From Axinella damicornis (Eukaryota; Porifera; Demospongiae; Axinellida; Axinellidae), in the NCBI GenBank assembly GCA_963931865.1, contig OZ007506.1, forward strand, positions 16,692,242-16,756,241: a DNA stretch of 64,000 bases, read 5' to 3'. Both the position numbers and the translations under genes were made by a program. This document shows positions 1-13,300 of this stretch, one piece after another. Every line of letters begins with the position of its first letter. Positions within the stretch are counted from its first letter, which is position 1. Under the pieces are notes generated by a model that saw only the letters and a list, made by a program, of their open reading frames with translations, was not told where the DNA came from and made no database searches.

Positions 1-192
1 CACTGATGCTTACGTGCCGGAACTCATCGTGCTGGCAAAGTTGTGAGTGCTGTATTAATTTCGTGTCTTCCCATTGGCCGTGGTTGCCACGTGGCACGTG
101 TGTTAAATGGAGCTAACTGCAATACTTAGCTCGCGCTACGGCGAGTCACAACCGGAGTTGCAACTGGCTACCAGGAGTGCGGTTGCCCCTCG
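1..192 (-). repeat. Truncated copy of a dispersed element (CACTCCTGGTA-ended family), copy a
   Basis: The interval matches, in reverse orientation, the first half of the elements at 14495 and 56815. It ends at about 192 with the shared terminus ccaggagtgcggttgcccct and is cut by the left edge of the window. Confidence 0.7.
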
Positions 193-779
193 GTAAATCC
201 AAAAACAAACACCATACACATGGGACCTTCAATGACAACACCATCGTGCTGCATAGTGATACTATCATCTATGTACTTTTAAGCACCCATCACTTATAAA
301 AGTTGATGTGATTGGTCTTATAGGTCCACTAATTAGGTTGATGCAGCAATGGGCAAACTGGGAGAGGTAGTGTTTCTGGTGATTGGTTAGTAGTTCTCTC
401 TACAATTAGTGGCAAGGGATGCTGTAGTTCCATACAAGAAGGCAGGCAGCCATTTTCAATGATTAGTCAATTGATGCATGAAATTCTCTGGACACTTCGG
501 AAGGGACATGACCAACGGGGTCCATCACTGACAATATGTACCTTTGAGTGAGCAGACAGTAAAATGATATCCAATAGAACAATGATTCCACTATCCTAGG
601 CAACTAAATTATGTAGCTAGCTACTTAGGTTTCATTTACACATGCGGAAACTTTTTTTTTTGCATGTATGTGTCATGCAAAGAATGAATTGTTAATCAAA
701 TTCGTCAATTAGTCAAAGCATAGATAATAGAACTACGTAGAAGTTCTATTATCTATGGTCAAAGTGAAGTAACACAAAC

Positions 780-1282
780 CTCTTTTTTCCAGATAATCGA
801 AGCTTTGTACAGTGAACAGAAGTGTTTAACATTCATAGTGCTCAAATGCTTCCTTGTCTCTGTAACAATCTGCATGATGGGGTTGGAGAAATTAAATCAG
901 TTACTTGATATGCAGCAATGCTTCACGCATGAATAATGAAAGGCAATGGATGTGGAGTATGACTGCATACTTATACACTTGTCAAAATTGAATATGAGCA
1001 TTAAATTCAAAAACTTGCTGTTCATAATTGACTGCACAGCTATTACAAACGAGATGGGATAAACTTCATTTGATTTCTCCTTCAACTTCAAGCAAAGGGC
1101 TCCGAATCTATATATAGCTGTTAGGTGCCTAACATCCACATAATTAAGGTGTGGTGATATGAGGACTTAACACAGTGACATGACGTTTAAGAGGATGAGA
1201 GATTACATAGTGTAAGGTGATGGCTCACTCCTCTGCTTACTCACACTAACAAACACGAATTCTGTGCGTTGTGGGGTGGGGG

Positions 1283-1323
<41 letters not shown>

Positions 1324-4300
1324 GCATGAGCGACTTGAGGCTAGATGTAACATTTTCCCCAGACCGGAGTGTGTCCATGACAAAACATTCTTTTAAAAGC
1401 AACGTTAGCAAAATACTGTAATGCACACCATGCAAAATTGGGGGGTTTGCTCACACTCACTCAATAATTACATGATGGTATATTCCTTCTTTGGCACACT
1501 CTTTCTTACCAGGTGAGGTATTTTCTTCCCATATTCCTTAGTTGTTAGGGTTCTCTGGGATGTAAACTTTCGAAGGCACTGTGCTGCATTTTTTGCAGTG
1601 AAGTCAATCATTTGGAGGAGCATAGATAACCACAGTTTTAAGTGATCATCTAGAGGTTCTTTATATATGTCCCATCCTCTCTTCCTCCACATCATGAGCA
1701 CTGAATCTGTGAACTTCAGACCCTGCAAACCAGCAGAGAGGATAGCATCAAAGTGGTATATCCATAATATAGATTTTCCCAGCACTCAGGAAGGTTCTTC
1801 ATGCAGTATGAGTTAGAGCTATAGCTAAAAGACGACTTTCATTAATTCCTGAATAGACTCGATGGATCACAACATGTTTTCACACCACATGAAAGGTGCA
1901 CACAACACATTGATAATATAGAACTAACTGATTCAACTCGTGTTGCACAAAGCCATCAACAAACAATGAGGGATCTTTAACCTCCATAATTAAATTTGAA
2001 AGCGACATAGTAACAGAAGTGTAATTATGCACAAAGGAGTGACCGAACTTAAGGTTATAGCCGGTGAAATTACAACATGCAGTGGAGAATACAGAACGCA
2101 CCAGGTGATTACTACATGCTCTTTCTTGACTGATCAACTTACTGCAACGACAGTAAAAAAATTGACTATACTTAGTATTAGAGACAATGTGAAGAAAATC
2201 AGTGTGACAATTAAAAGGTAAAGACCAGATACGACGTAAAATCATACTGATATCTATGGACCTAATCGACCGAGCATTGAGGGACCATATAGCGCATCCA
2301 TAAAATGACATGCAATAAGAACGTAACAGATGAGTTAAAACATGAGGGGTACAAAACTAAACCGATAGAGTGTGCTGCTAGCACGTTTATCAAAATCAAG
2401 AAGACATCTCTGTATATCTTGATGATCTTGTAGCTTAGGAAGTCAGTACGTGGCCAAGATGAGTAACAGACATTGAAAGAGCAATACTTTTCCCACAGAA
2501 TAGGAATCGACTATCATGGCACAGGTCAGCACTGCCCATGCAAAACAAACAGGATTATATCGTCAGCATAGGCTAAAGCACCAGCAAAGGTACCATACCA
2601 GTGACACCCAACTCTAGACTGGAGTAAGAGATCATCAATGTACAGGGCAAACAGTATTGGGGAGTGAATCCCACCTTGACAAACCCCTTGTGGTTCAAAA
2701 GTCTATGGCTGCCTGATCGATGCCACCAAAGCTTTCGACACAGTAGATCATACCATTCTCTTTGAGAAGCTTCTTGCCCAGGGGTTACCTAACGTGGTTA
2801 CCCGATTTATCCTCAACTGGTAGCTACATGTCTCAACGTCTGTGTGTGAACTGGAATGGTCACCTCTCTGAACAATTTCCAGTATCCCCCAGATGGTAAT
2901 GTGAGGCAACTGCCTTTAGGACTCCCGTACGTAGAAGGCCCTGACTTAATCCCAAATTGCAGTTGACAGGATGTTAGCAGTTCACCATATCAGTATAGCT
3001 TAGAAAGCACATTGCGAACTACTTCAGGAGTAACATGGAGGGACTGTAACTCATCTGGATCAACCTTAAGCATGGATAGAGCTTCAGCCAGAAGATGGAG
3101 TAGCTATCAGGGTCAGGAGAAGTGAATAACTCTCTAAATTTCGAAGTGAATAACTCAAATTTCGACCCCCACATCTTGGCAGTACATTCACCACCATGAA
3201 CACCGTCTATTACGGAAGGCATGTTATGCTTTCCGACTTGCATTCCTTTATTTCTTGCCGGAAGTCTCCCATTTTGTCAGCAAGGAGTGCATCAGCCATC
3301 TTCCTCCCCCTTAACATGTTTTGGAGTCTTCTCACGGCATACTTACATCAAGACTTAGCACGCTTCTTCAGTTGAGAAAGAACACCAGATGATGGGCAGC
3401 CAGACTCCTGCCAGATCTCTAACAGACAGCACTTTGTCATTCCAACGAGCTAAACGTCACCTACCACCAGTCTTTGGGATGCCACAATCAGCACAGTGAG
3501 ATAAACAGTTGCTTAGAGACATGGACAGATCATCCAACTGTTGATAATGCATGTCACAATGAGGATCAGTACAGGCTAGGAATGACAAACTGAGAGCTAC
3601 TAGAGACTGATAGAGATCAATTTGAGCAGGAGTTGTGCGCCTAACAAACGGTGTAGAATCAGAGAGCAGTAGTGACATATACGACCGACCCCATCAAGGG
3701 TAACGAGGACATGGCGGTGATCTGATAGGTTGGCACTACTGCTAAGAGCTTGAATGCTACCAACTTTATCTCGCATCAGTGAGGAAATCAAGACATTATC
3801 CACCCAAGAATGACACACCCCACAGTCGCTTTCATGTGTACTCAATGTTGAGAAACTTCAGATCTCTGCACATTACAGAGTATGATTGCATAAAGCAGAG
3901 CAGTTCTCATGTGCGAAGTTGCTGATCAAGTGTGATAAAACTCTATGATGCCCTACCTTTAACTGACACACTGATCTCCATCAAGTTATAGCTGTTTGTT
4001 GTAAGTTGATCAATCATGCCAGAGCTTGTGACAATGTGTTTACTATCTTTTCTATTACCTCATGTCGTAATTTCGTTGGTTATAAGTGATTCATTTGTAA
4101 GTAATTACAGTTCCGTAAACGTTTCACTGGCTCAAGAAATCAGATGTCCTTTATTAAAGAAGATAGCATTGAAAATGGGTCAGTTAGCGAACTTCATATC
4201 CTTGATGTAATATCACAAAAACAATCATTGTAGACGTTTCCTGCAAGCTGTGAAGTTTGATTTGATTAATTTCTGCGGTGTGAATAACTTGTTATAATTA

Positions 4301-7294
4301 TACAGTAGTCTCTCGAAAATACGCGCATGGGCGATGAATTTAGAATCTGCTCAAAGAGGGGGGTGGGTGTATTTTCGAGGACACCTCTCCCGAAAATAGG
4401 CTCACCCTTGACTCGAAAGTAGGCCCACCCTACTTGAAAGTATAGGCCCACCCAAGTACATGCAAATAACATGCAAATATACGAGAACCATACTGCAACA
4501 GTCATTCTATCAAGGCTTTACTACAGCTACATAGTACTTCCGGAGTTTCTTAGTGAGCAGGAACAATCTCTTCGTGTGAGTAGCTAGCTGCAGGAACAGG
4601 AAACAAGACACAGCAGGAGTGCTTGAATGACGTGGAGTGCGCAGACCATCTTCGGGACTTGCTGCTTCCGAGAAATCCGTAGTCTGCGGTGCTACGCAAG
4701 GCGATTGCACACACGAAGACACAAACATGCAATGCACAGCGCGTGCACGGTCTCATGTCATGCACTCATGCACATACAGCTGATTATGCAATGTGATACA
4801 ACATAATGAAATTCATTGTAATTAGTACTGCGATTGCCAGCCTTCATTTCTTAGTCCCACCTCTTTGACGTCTTCTTCTGGAGCTATTCAAGTGCTTTCC
4901 TGTTCGAGCTAATAGGGTGGGCATACTTTCGAGTAATAAATGACCCTTTGCAACAACTTGTCGCCAAAAAGGGGGGTGGGCATATTTTCGAGGGTGAGCA
5001 TATTTTCGAGAGACTAATGGGTAATTCCATATCAATTCAGCAAAAGTTTGCAAGTGACCCCCTCAGAATTGGACGAAACTCGGTTTGTAAGTACTACTTG
5101 CGGTTTTATGAAGCCAGACAAAAATCTTACTCTCGTATGTTGTATGGATTCCTGATTATAGCCCATCAAAAATTCTACTTTTTCCCAATTTTTGCTGGTA
5201 TAGTAACTATTCAAATCCTCATAACTTTCTCATACTTCATTGTTTTGTAATATCGATTATACCATCTTGAAGAATGAAGAATGGGCTTTCATATGGTATC
5301 TTGTATGGCTTCATCCGACAAAGTTTAGGAGAGACGCACATTCCTTAACTTTGACCTTTGACCTTACAAGAAAAGTGCCGCTTTAAATTTTCTGATAATT
5401 GGTGGTGATACTCACTAGGCTTTCAACTAAAAGCTATAAAAAAAAAATTGCTGGGGCTCCATTGGGATTAGGAGATATGTGCTCTTATAGAATGTCATGT
5501 AGGCTATTTATGGCATTTGCCTATAATTCCAGCCTCCCCGTACATCATAGGAATCGCCCCTTGCATCCAAATTTTGGTGAGCCTGGACACGGGTGCTTGC
5601 CCAAGCAGATTACCAACCTGGGTGGGCGTAGCCCAAAAGGCATCGAGTAGCAGGCTTCATATGTTAGGGTGTGCAGTGAGGTCATACTCTTAGAGACTTT
5701 TGATAGGCACCTTGCTGGGCAGGTGTATTATCGATGCTTGTTACTCGCCCTCATTAACATTTCGATAGTGAAACTTGGTGTTTGCATAGTCCACTGGTTG
5801 CTTGAAGTGTGTACCAAGGTGGGTGGAGACTGGGCGTGGCCAAGTGTGTATGGGGATAGCAGCGTTTCCTCCTATTTCCAGCCTCCCTGTACGTCATAGG
5901 TATCGACCTTTGCGTCCCAATTTTGGTCAGCCTAGACACGGGTCCCTGCCCAAGCAGATTACTAACCTGGGTGGGTGTAGCCAAAAAGGCGTCGAGTAAC
6001 GGGCTTTGTATGTTAGGGTGCACAGTGAGGTCCTACTCTTAGAGACTGCACTTGCTGGGTGGGTGTATTTTCGATGCTCGTTATTCACCCTCATTGACGT
6101 TAGGATAGCAAAACTTGGTGTGCACATAGCCCACTGGTTGCTTGAAGTGTGTACCAAGGTGGGTGGAGACTGGGCGTCTCCACGTGGGTATAGTGTGTAA
6201 TAGAGCACTGAATTTGCTTAAAAGCCTACGTACATGCCATTCTATAAGAGCACATATCTCCTAATCCCAATGGAGCCCCAGCAAATTTTTTTTACAGCTT
6301 TTAGTTGAAAGCCTAGTGAGTATCACCACCAACTATCAGAAAATTTAAAGTGGCACTTTTCTTGTAAGGTCAAAGGTCAAAGGGTAGGAATGTGTGTATT
6401 CTCTATACTTTGTCGGATGAAGCCATACAAGATACCATATGAAAGCCCATTCTTCATGCTTCAAGATGGTGTAATCAATATTACAAAACAATCAAGTATG
6501 GGAAAGTTATGAGGATTTGAATAGTTGCCACGGCAGCAAAAATTGGGGAAAAGTTGAATTTATAATCAGGAAGCCATACAACATACGAGAGTAAGATTTT
6601 GTCTGGCTTCATATAACCACAAGTACTACTTACAAACCAAGGTTCGTCCAATTCTGAGGGGGTCACTTGCAAACTTTTGCTGAATTGATTTGGAATTACC
6701 CTAATGTAACAGTAATACAATGTGTGGTGGATCAAAGTTGTTCATCTCCATGAGTAAGTCGAGCTAGCTCAAGACTATATTCTGAAGTTCCCTGAATCTA
6801 CTGGTCCAATCATATTCAAATTACATGGTACATAAAATGAGCAGTATACCCCTACAGTTTACAAATGGCTTACATCATCCAGTACTCCTTCCTCTCCGCC
6901 ATGCACATGAAGAGACTTAAGTTTCTGCTCACGGGGCTTTCGGGGGGTGTTCCACCACTTGTTGTAATGCATGTAGAGCTGACGCAGGAAGGTTATCATA
7001 ACTTGGGATGCAACATTTGCCTCCAAACAAATTTCAGGTTCTATGGTTTCCAGAAATGTCCTAAATAAAGTAAGTTGGAGGTATTCTCATGCCACAATGC
7101 TATACAACACTCACCAATGCATAAGTGTAGAAAAGTACACCAAAGAAAAGTGCCAATCTGAAGAGATAATCTGAACCATATTTTCATAGACAGGATCACT
7201 CTGACAGCTGCAATTTACTACTTACAGAAGCACATAGATCATACTGAGCATCATATATACATCTTGAGATGACGAGAGCTAAATATTGAGTTAT

Positions 7295-7337
<43 letters not shown>

Positions 7338-10300
7338 GGAAGTGTAGCAAGTAGAGGTGGACTCATGAAAACTGTATTAGTGACACTATTTTACAGCAAG
7401 CAGCAGCAATATTGACCAACAGTAAAATATTACATTGGGCAGGCTATTGAGTCACAAAATCTGACCTCTTCCTTAATAGCATCGTTCAACTAGATAAAGT
7501 TACAACTCGTTCCTAACAACACAGCAGAATTGGTTCCACTGCATTTAGGGAGAAGTCAGCAGGATATATTATTGGGGGGAGCCTATGAGCGACTATCTAT
7601 CAGAGAACGCGGTAGCGTTCTCTATTTAGGGATGGCCATGGAAATTTCGATTTTACCATACTGATGCACCAGCAGGATAACGGCCAAAGAAGCTACAAAT
7701 CCCCAAACCAAGCATGCAGACAGAATGTTACTGTCTAGCAGTTCACAAAAACACTCACAAACGTACCTTAGAGTAGGCGGGAGTCGATGAACATGTCGCG
7801 GAGAAAAGTCCGATTTCGTCATCTTCTTTCTTCTTCTTCTTCTTTCTTTCTTTCTCATAACAAAACTTTGCCCAAGGATAGCTTACCAACTAAACCACTT
7901 CTTGAGCTAATTTACGTACAGGACAACACCGCTATCGCCGTAGTACTCGCCATGACCACGTTTGTCTGCAAACTGGCAAGACCAGCAGTTTTAGCTACCT
8001 ACGATCCGATGGCATTCTAGCACGACGCCATTTTGAGGCAATGAGGTCACGTGTTCGCCAATTGCGCATGCGCAATCCAAAATGCAAGCACATTTTTGTG
8101 TTCTTTGCTTATGATGGCTGCGATTGGTACACTAACAGAATCCCTGTGAATCCGTCATCTGGTGGCTCCTACTGCTACGAGGAAGTTCTACCAACCTGCT
8201 CTTGTCAAGATGTATTGTGACAATGCCATCATGGAGGCGTGGCTTTCTTTTCATGACGTAACTACAGTGCAGAACTGTGAGGCTAGAGCTTTGGATTACT
8301 TGGAGCCATTGCAAGTACATGACCTACATGGCTGCCATCGAGCTCTCTGATCTGATGAAGGGTGAATGCCCCACCCCCTCATCCCCAAAGGCAACAATAA
8401 ATATTGATCACAACACAACAGCATCAAATTATTAATGGGAACTAAATGAAGCATTAAAGCCTGCTCAGTGCCCAGCAGAAGGTCCACGTCCATCAAGAGA
8501 GACCATCTCAGCTTTGTTGATGTGGTGATCGCCTTGTAGTCTCGGGCCTAGGAACGAGGCTAACGTGGCAATCAACATTAATATCTGACATCAGGGCATA
8601 CATCCAGTACCCCGTACCCTTACAGTGGTGTGACGTTGCACGTACCATGACTAAGAAGTTACGCATTTCATGCGCTCGAAAAAGTACACAAACTAGAGGC
8701 AAAAAATTTTCTCCGAAAGATTAAAAATGATTTAGGGATGGTCTGTCACATTCAGAATTATTCCACCCCTCGAAAAAGCTAAGAAACAAGGAGAAATGCC
8801 TTTAACCAGGCTCAGTCCCATCCCCTCCCTAAATTCTACATTTTTAAAATGGGATGGGACTGAGCCTGGTTAAAGGCATTTCTCCTTGTTTCTTAGCTTT
8901 TTCGAGGGGTGGAATAATTCTGAATGTGACAGACCATCCCTAAATCATTTTTAATCTTTCGGAGAAAATTTTTTGCCTCTAGTTGATATGGGAGTGCTAT
9001 CAGTCTGTACAGCTGCAGGCTGCCGAGCAAATGGTGTGCTGGATCAGTATGTCTATAGCTATTTTTGTCTGACTCAGCTGTCCATGCACAGCCCTGCCAA
9101 CCATGCATGCTCTTTTATTGTGATTTCAGCTGAAAAAATCCTGCTGAGTGCATGGCGTGCTGAATCAGTGTGCAGTGTGTGACACCATGCGTGCATTTGT
9201 TTTCAGCCTTTCAACTCAGTTCCTACGTATGTAACGTATGTGTGTACTGTGATATGACTATAGTCTGAGATTTCCTACATTGCTCGTGTGTTGGCGTGTG
9301 CCTAGCTCAGGCTCGCTCCACAATGTATACGTATATTGCATTCAAAGCATTATTATATGTAAGGCAGGAAAGTGACCATAGAGTGAATCTTGGTACACAG
9401 TTGCATTCTGGAATGCAAGTACACCACACGACACTCACAGTACGCACTTTATCGATGTACTACGTTGGTGCAGTATAATAAAGTGTGTGAAGAGGGCCGA
9501 CTAGGGTATACCTCCTAAATTTTCTGGTGGTGTTTCCCCCCACACATTATACACGTATAACATGCTGCATCCCCTGCAGAGCAAAGTGGAGCCACACTTA
9601 ATTCTGTGAGCATTTAAACTTCTTCAAACACAATGACTAGGTTTAGAAGTAGCTAGGTCATCCAACTAGCTCTTACTATTTCACTGAAATCAAAATTTTG
9701 GGAGGTATACCCTCAAGACCACCCTACTGATAACATCTTCATCCATGCAGAGGTGATATACATGGATGAACATGATTAGCTACGTACATTTCCCTTTGAG
9801 ATACAAAATTATTATGTTACAAGGGAGGGGAATTTGTTTATATTCACCTGATCTGGGAAAATGAATGAATAGTTGTAGTCAGAAGTCTAGCCATGGAATG
9901 TGGGTTGAACATCGCGTCAAAGGGTAATCTCAGCAGGTTTCCCATCTTAAGCCCTTTAGCGATCTCGGTGATTGTGTCTGTGTTGAGCCGCATATGCTTA
10001 CAATCCTGTTGGTGGCCATAACAATGGCAAAAAAGCATAAGTAATAAAGGAGATGAGAGCACACATATCAGGGTGTCTTCCTTGACACCATGGAACAAGC
10101 ACAGGGTGAACTGAATTATAAAATCACCACTTACAAAATCCTAGCAAACCGTTATTGACCTAATGTCGAATTATGCAAATAGCAGAGAGGGTGGATAGCA
10201 CAAATACTGTTTCACAGTCCCAAACACTGTTTCATGTTTAAATCAGCCCAAGCAAACAATTATGGATGCAGAACTGACCAGTGCACGAGCAGCTAACATA

Positions 10301-13300
10301 CCTCAATGAAACAGTCCGTCCAGTAATCTGCTGGCTCCAAATCATACCCGGCCATGCGACACTTCATTGCTAAGGATACTGAGAGGAAGTAATGTAATGT
10401 ACAAATGAAGTCACATTTTAAACATAATCCCAGTACCCTATACAGTGCCAAATGCTCAAGGTACGTGTAAAATTTTTGCAGTTTTCAAGGGTAGGTCTAA
10501 AACTATGCAAGGTATAGTGGCACATGGCCATGGCACATGTCCATGTCCATACTTCACACTTGTCCACAATCATAATTTACAATTGTCATTCAGGGCCATG
10601 TGGTCTGTACCGCTACTTTGCAAGGAAAATACACAGCCAGAAGAGATCCTCAGGACCGCTAATGAAGGATGTTCCATCAGCAGTGATCAGTCTCGATCAC
10701 TGATACAAATGCGGTGAGCCAAGTTCACCAGTCAGCATGGTATAGAACAGCAGAGTGGAACAAGAATGGGAGAGCTGTGCAAGTCGCTATACCAATGAGT
10801 GGGAGTGGCTACTCCAATTGTTGATCATGCATGGAAAGTATTTACAGAAAGTCAATCCACGAAAAAATTTCGGCACTGTACGATCTATCACAATTTATTA
10901 CATAATCCCAGTAACCTATTTCTAGGTACACGGCTTCTGAGGGTAGGTCGTAGATCACGAAAATTATGTCCACATAATAAGAATAACTATGACATGGCCC
11001 CAGTACATATCCATGTCCACACTTTGTACTTGCTGTTGCTTGTTCTCAGTTCTATTATGCGATTTTCATTGTATTCAACATGGCTCCATAGACTGAATTA
11101 CTACTTGAACACTGCTAAATTCGATCCAACTAATGAAGGATGTTCCACCAGCAGTGATTAGTCTCAATCACTGATACAAATACGGTGAGATACATATTAA
11201 AACAACGAACAGCCTAAGACTCCAAAATGAACTTCAGCGTCAAGTTCACCAGTAAGCAGATGACCATGGTATAGAGTTGATCGGTGAAATTTATTTCTGC
11301 AAAGTTTCGCTATTCATGTAACTTTGTCCCTCAAAAGTGTGGCACTGTACAGTGTATCAAATTACTTTGGAGAGTGGTGACATCTGTATACAAACAAGAG
11401 CTTTAACTTGAAACTCACTCCAAAGCATCCTGCAGTACACATATTTGAGGTAGAAGAAACGTTCGTCCCCCTTGGCTTCACTCTTGCGATTGGAAGATTC
11501 TGCCATCAGGTGTATAGCAGCCTTCTCTAGCTGCCCACAGACAGATACAACCGTCTTTGGGGGTTGGGGGATACAAACAAAGAAGTCTCCCCTGTAGGAT
11601 GAGTTCACCTTGTTCACACATTTTGGTCACACATCCTGTTACCAGCAGATGATGCCAGTGAACATCATCAGTGACACAAAAACACGTACATACACAGCAT
11701 GCATATAGTTACTGGGAAATGGCTCTCCTCTGTGGTTTAAAACCTGATATGTACATTCCTCGCCAATTGCAACAATTACATGCTCTTATAATTTTTTGGT
11801 AGCAAAATGGTGGAAGGCACATCCCAACCAAACTCTATACTGTACCGTAGTGTCACGTTAATATGCCCCCCTATTTTGTACACTACATCCAGCCCAATTA
11901 AAGTGGGGAGGGGGCGTATTTTCGAATATGCAATTGGTCTCGATTATACGCCCCCTCAAAAAGTTTTGCTACGTTTATGACAAGGTTCATGTTCACAGTT
12001 ACAAAAGTACAAATGATCGCCAGTACTGTTCGTGGTCATACGTGGTCTCCCTGCATCGGCGAGAAGAGCTGCCATTTCAACTCGAGGGCCATAACATTCA
12101 CGACGATTTCGCTGTAGCCATCCTCAAGAACAGCAATACTGTCGATCATGTACCACGTGATCTAACACCAACCTTGATTACTGGCCACCCTGGAATAATA
12201 GCCGCACATACAGAAGGGCTGAATGAAATAAACAACACCCTTGTTCAGCTAGCATTAGCAACCTCGTGGATGGCCGGCGATCGATTAAAGTGATTTGTCT
12301 AGCGCTTGAGCAAGGAGGCAACCGTGACTGTTTTTGCTGTGAGCGTGAAGAGAGGAGAACAGATTGTTGGTCATGTTCCCCGACAGCTGTCTAAGTACGC
12401 TTGGCATTTCCTGAGGTTGAGATGCTGGGGGTGAGCAATGCCGTGACCGGCAAAAATCTTTCGCGACAGTAATGGCTTTGACAGCTTCCTACCGCTTTGT
12501 CAGGATGATTATGATGACGGGCCTGAAGCATGGTGTTCCAGTCCATTTCCTCGAGATATCGTTTCCTTGTTCATGCTGAGTTTAATAAACGTTACCTTTG
12601 ATTAGTGGCCGCCTCAAATAGTAGCCACAGTAAATCGCGTGATGAAATGAACAGCATAGCCTGGAGTTACATTCTGAAGTAGGGTCTAGCACTGAATATT
12701 CTGACTACTACCTACTACATGTCAACAAGCCAAGATGGAATCCAAGCAATTAAGGTTCTTCAAACTTTCAAATTAACCCATGACAAATGTGTTAGCTGAA
12801 ATCCTCTGCTCCAGCCAGTGTCCAAAGAAATTGGCAGTCCACCCATGTATTATGTCTTGAGACAAGAAAAACCTGGCAAACAACAATTGAGGCATCACAC
12901 TCATGAATGTTGTGAGTAAACTGTCTACATGTATACTCAATGACAGGATTGCAGAGTGGGCTGAATCCTATTGCACGTACCCAAAAAACTGAAAGTCAAC
13001 ACAGACAAGAGCAAAATTATGGCTGTTGAGAGGAAATATTCTCCAGAATGCAAACCTTTTGTGTAAACTCTAATACACAAGTATGGAGTGAAATATGGAG
13101 CTACCTTCCATATAGAGGAATTGAAACAATACACTTGAAGTTGGAAATTTGCTCTTGGAGTTCCCACTATAGTGTATGCAGTTTGGCCTGCTATGGTGAG
13201 CTAGGCCGCTCCCCAGCAGCAGTGGAGTCCAGAAGACAAATCTTGTTGGAGAATTACTGGCTTAGCCAACACAACTGGGATGCCCTGTTCTTGAGGCAGA

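Noticed and set aside
1241..1435. Polyproline-containing minus-strand reading frame
   Set aside because: It is the translation of a poly-G tract (about 1273-1322) in an intron, with no splice logic or homology.
4510..4765. Overlapping short minus-strand frames within the 4306-5016 element
   Set aside because: No family resemblance and no conservation that could be checked; treated as chance frames inside a MITE-like element.
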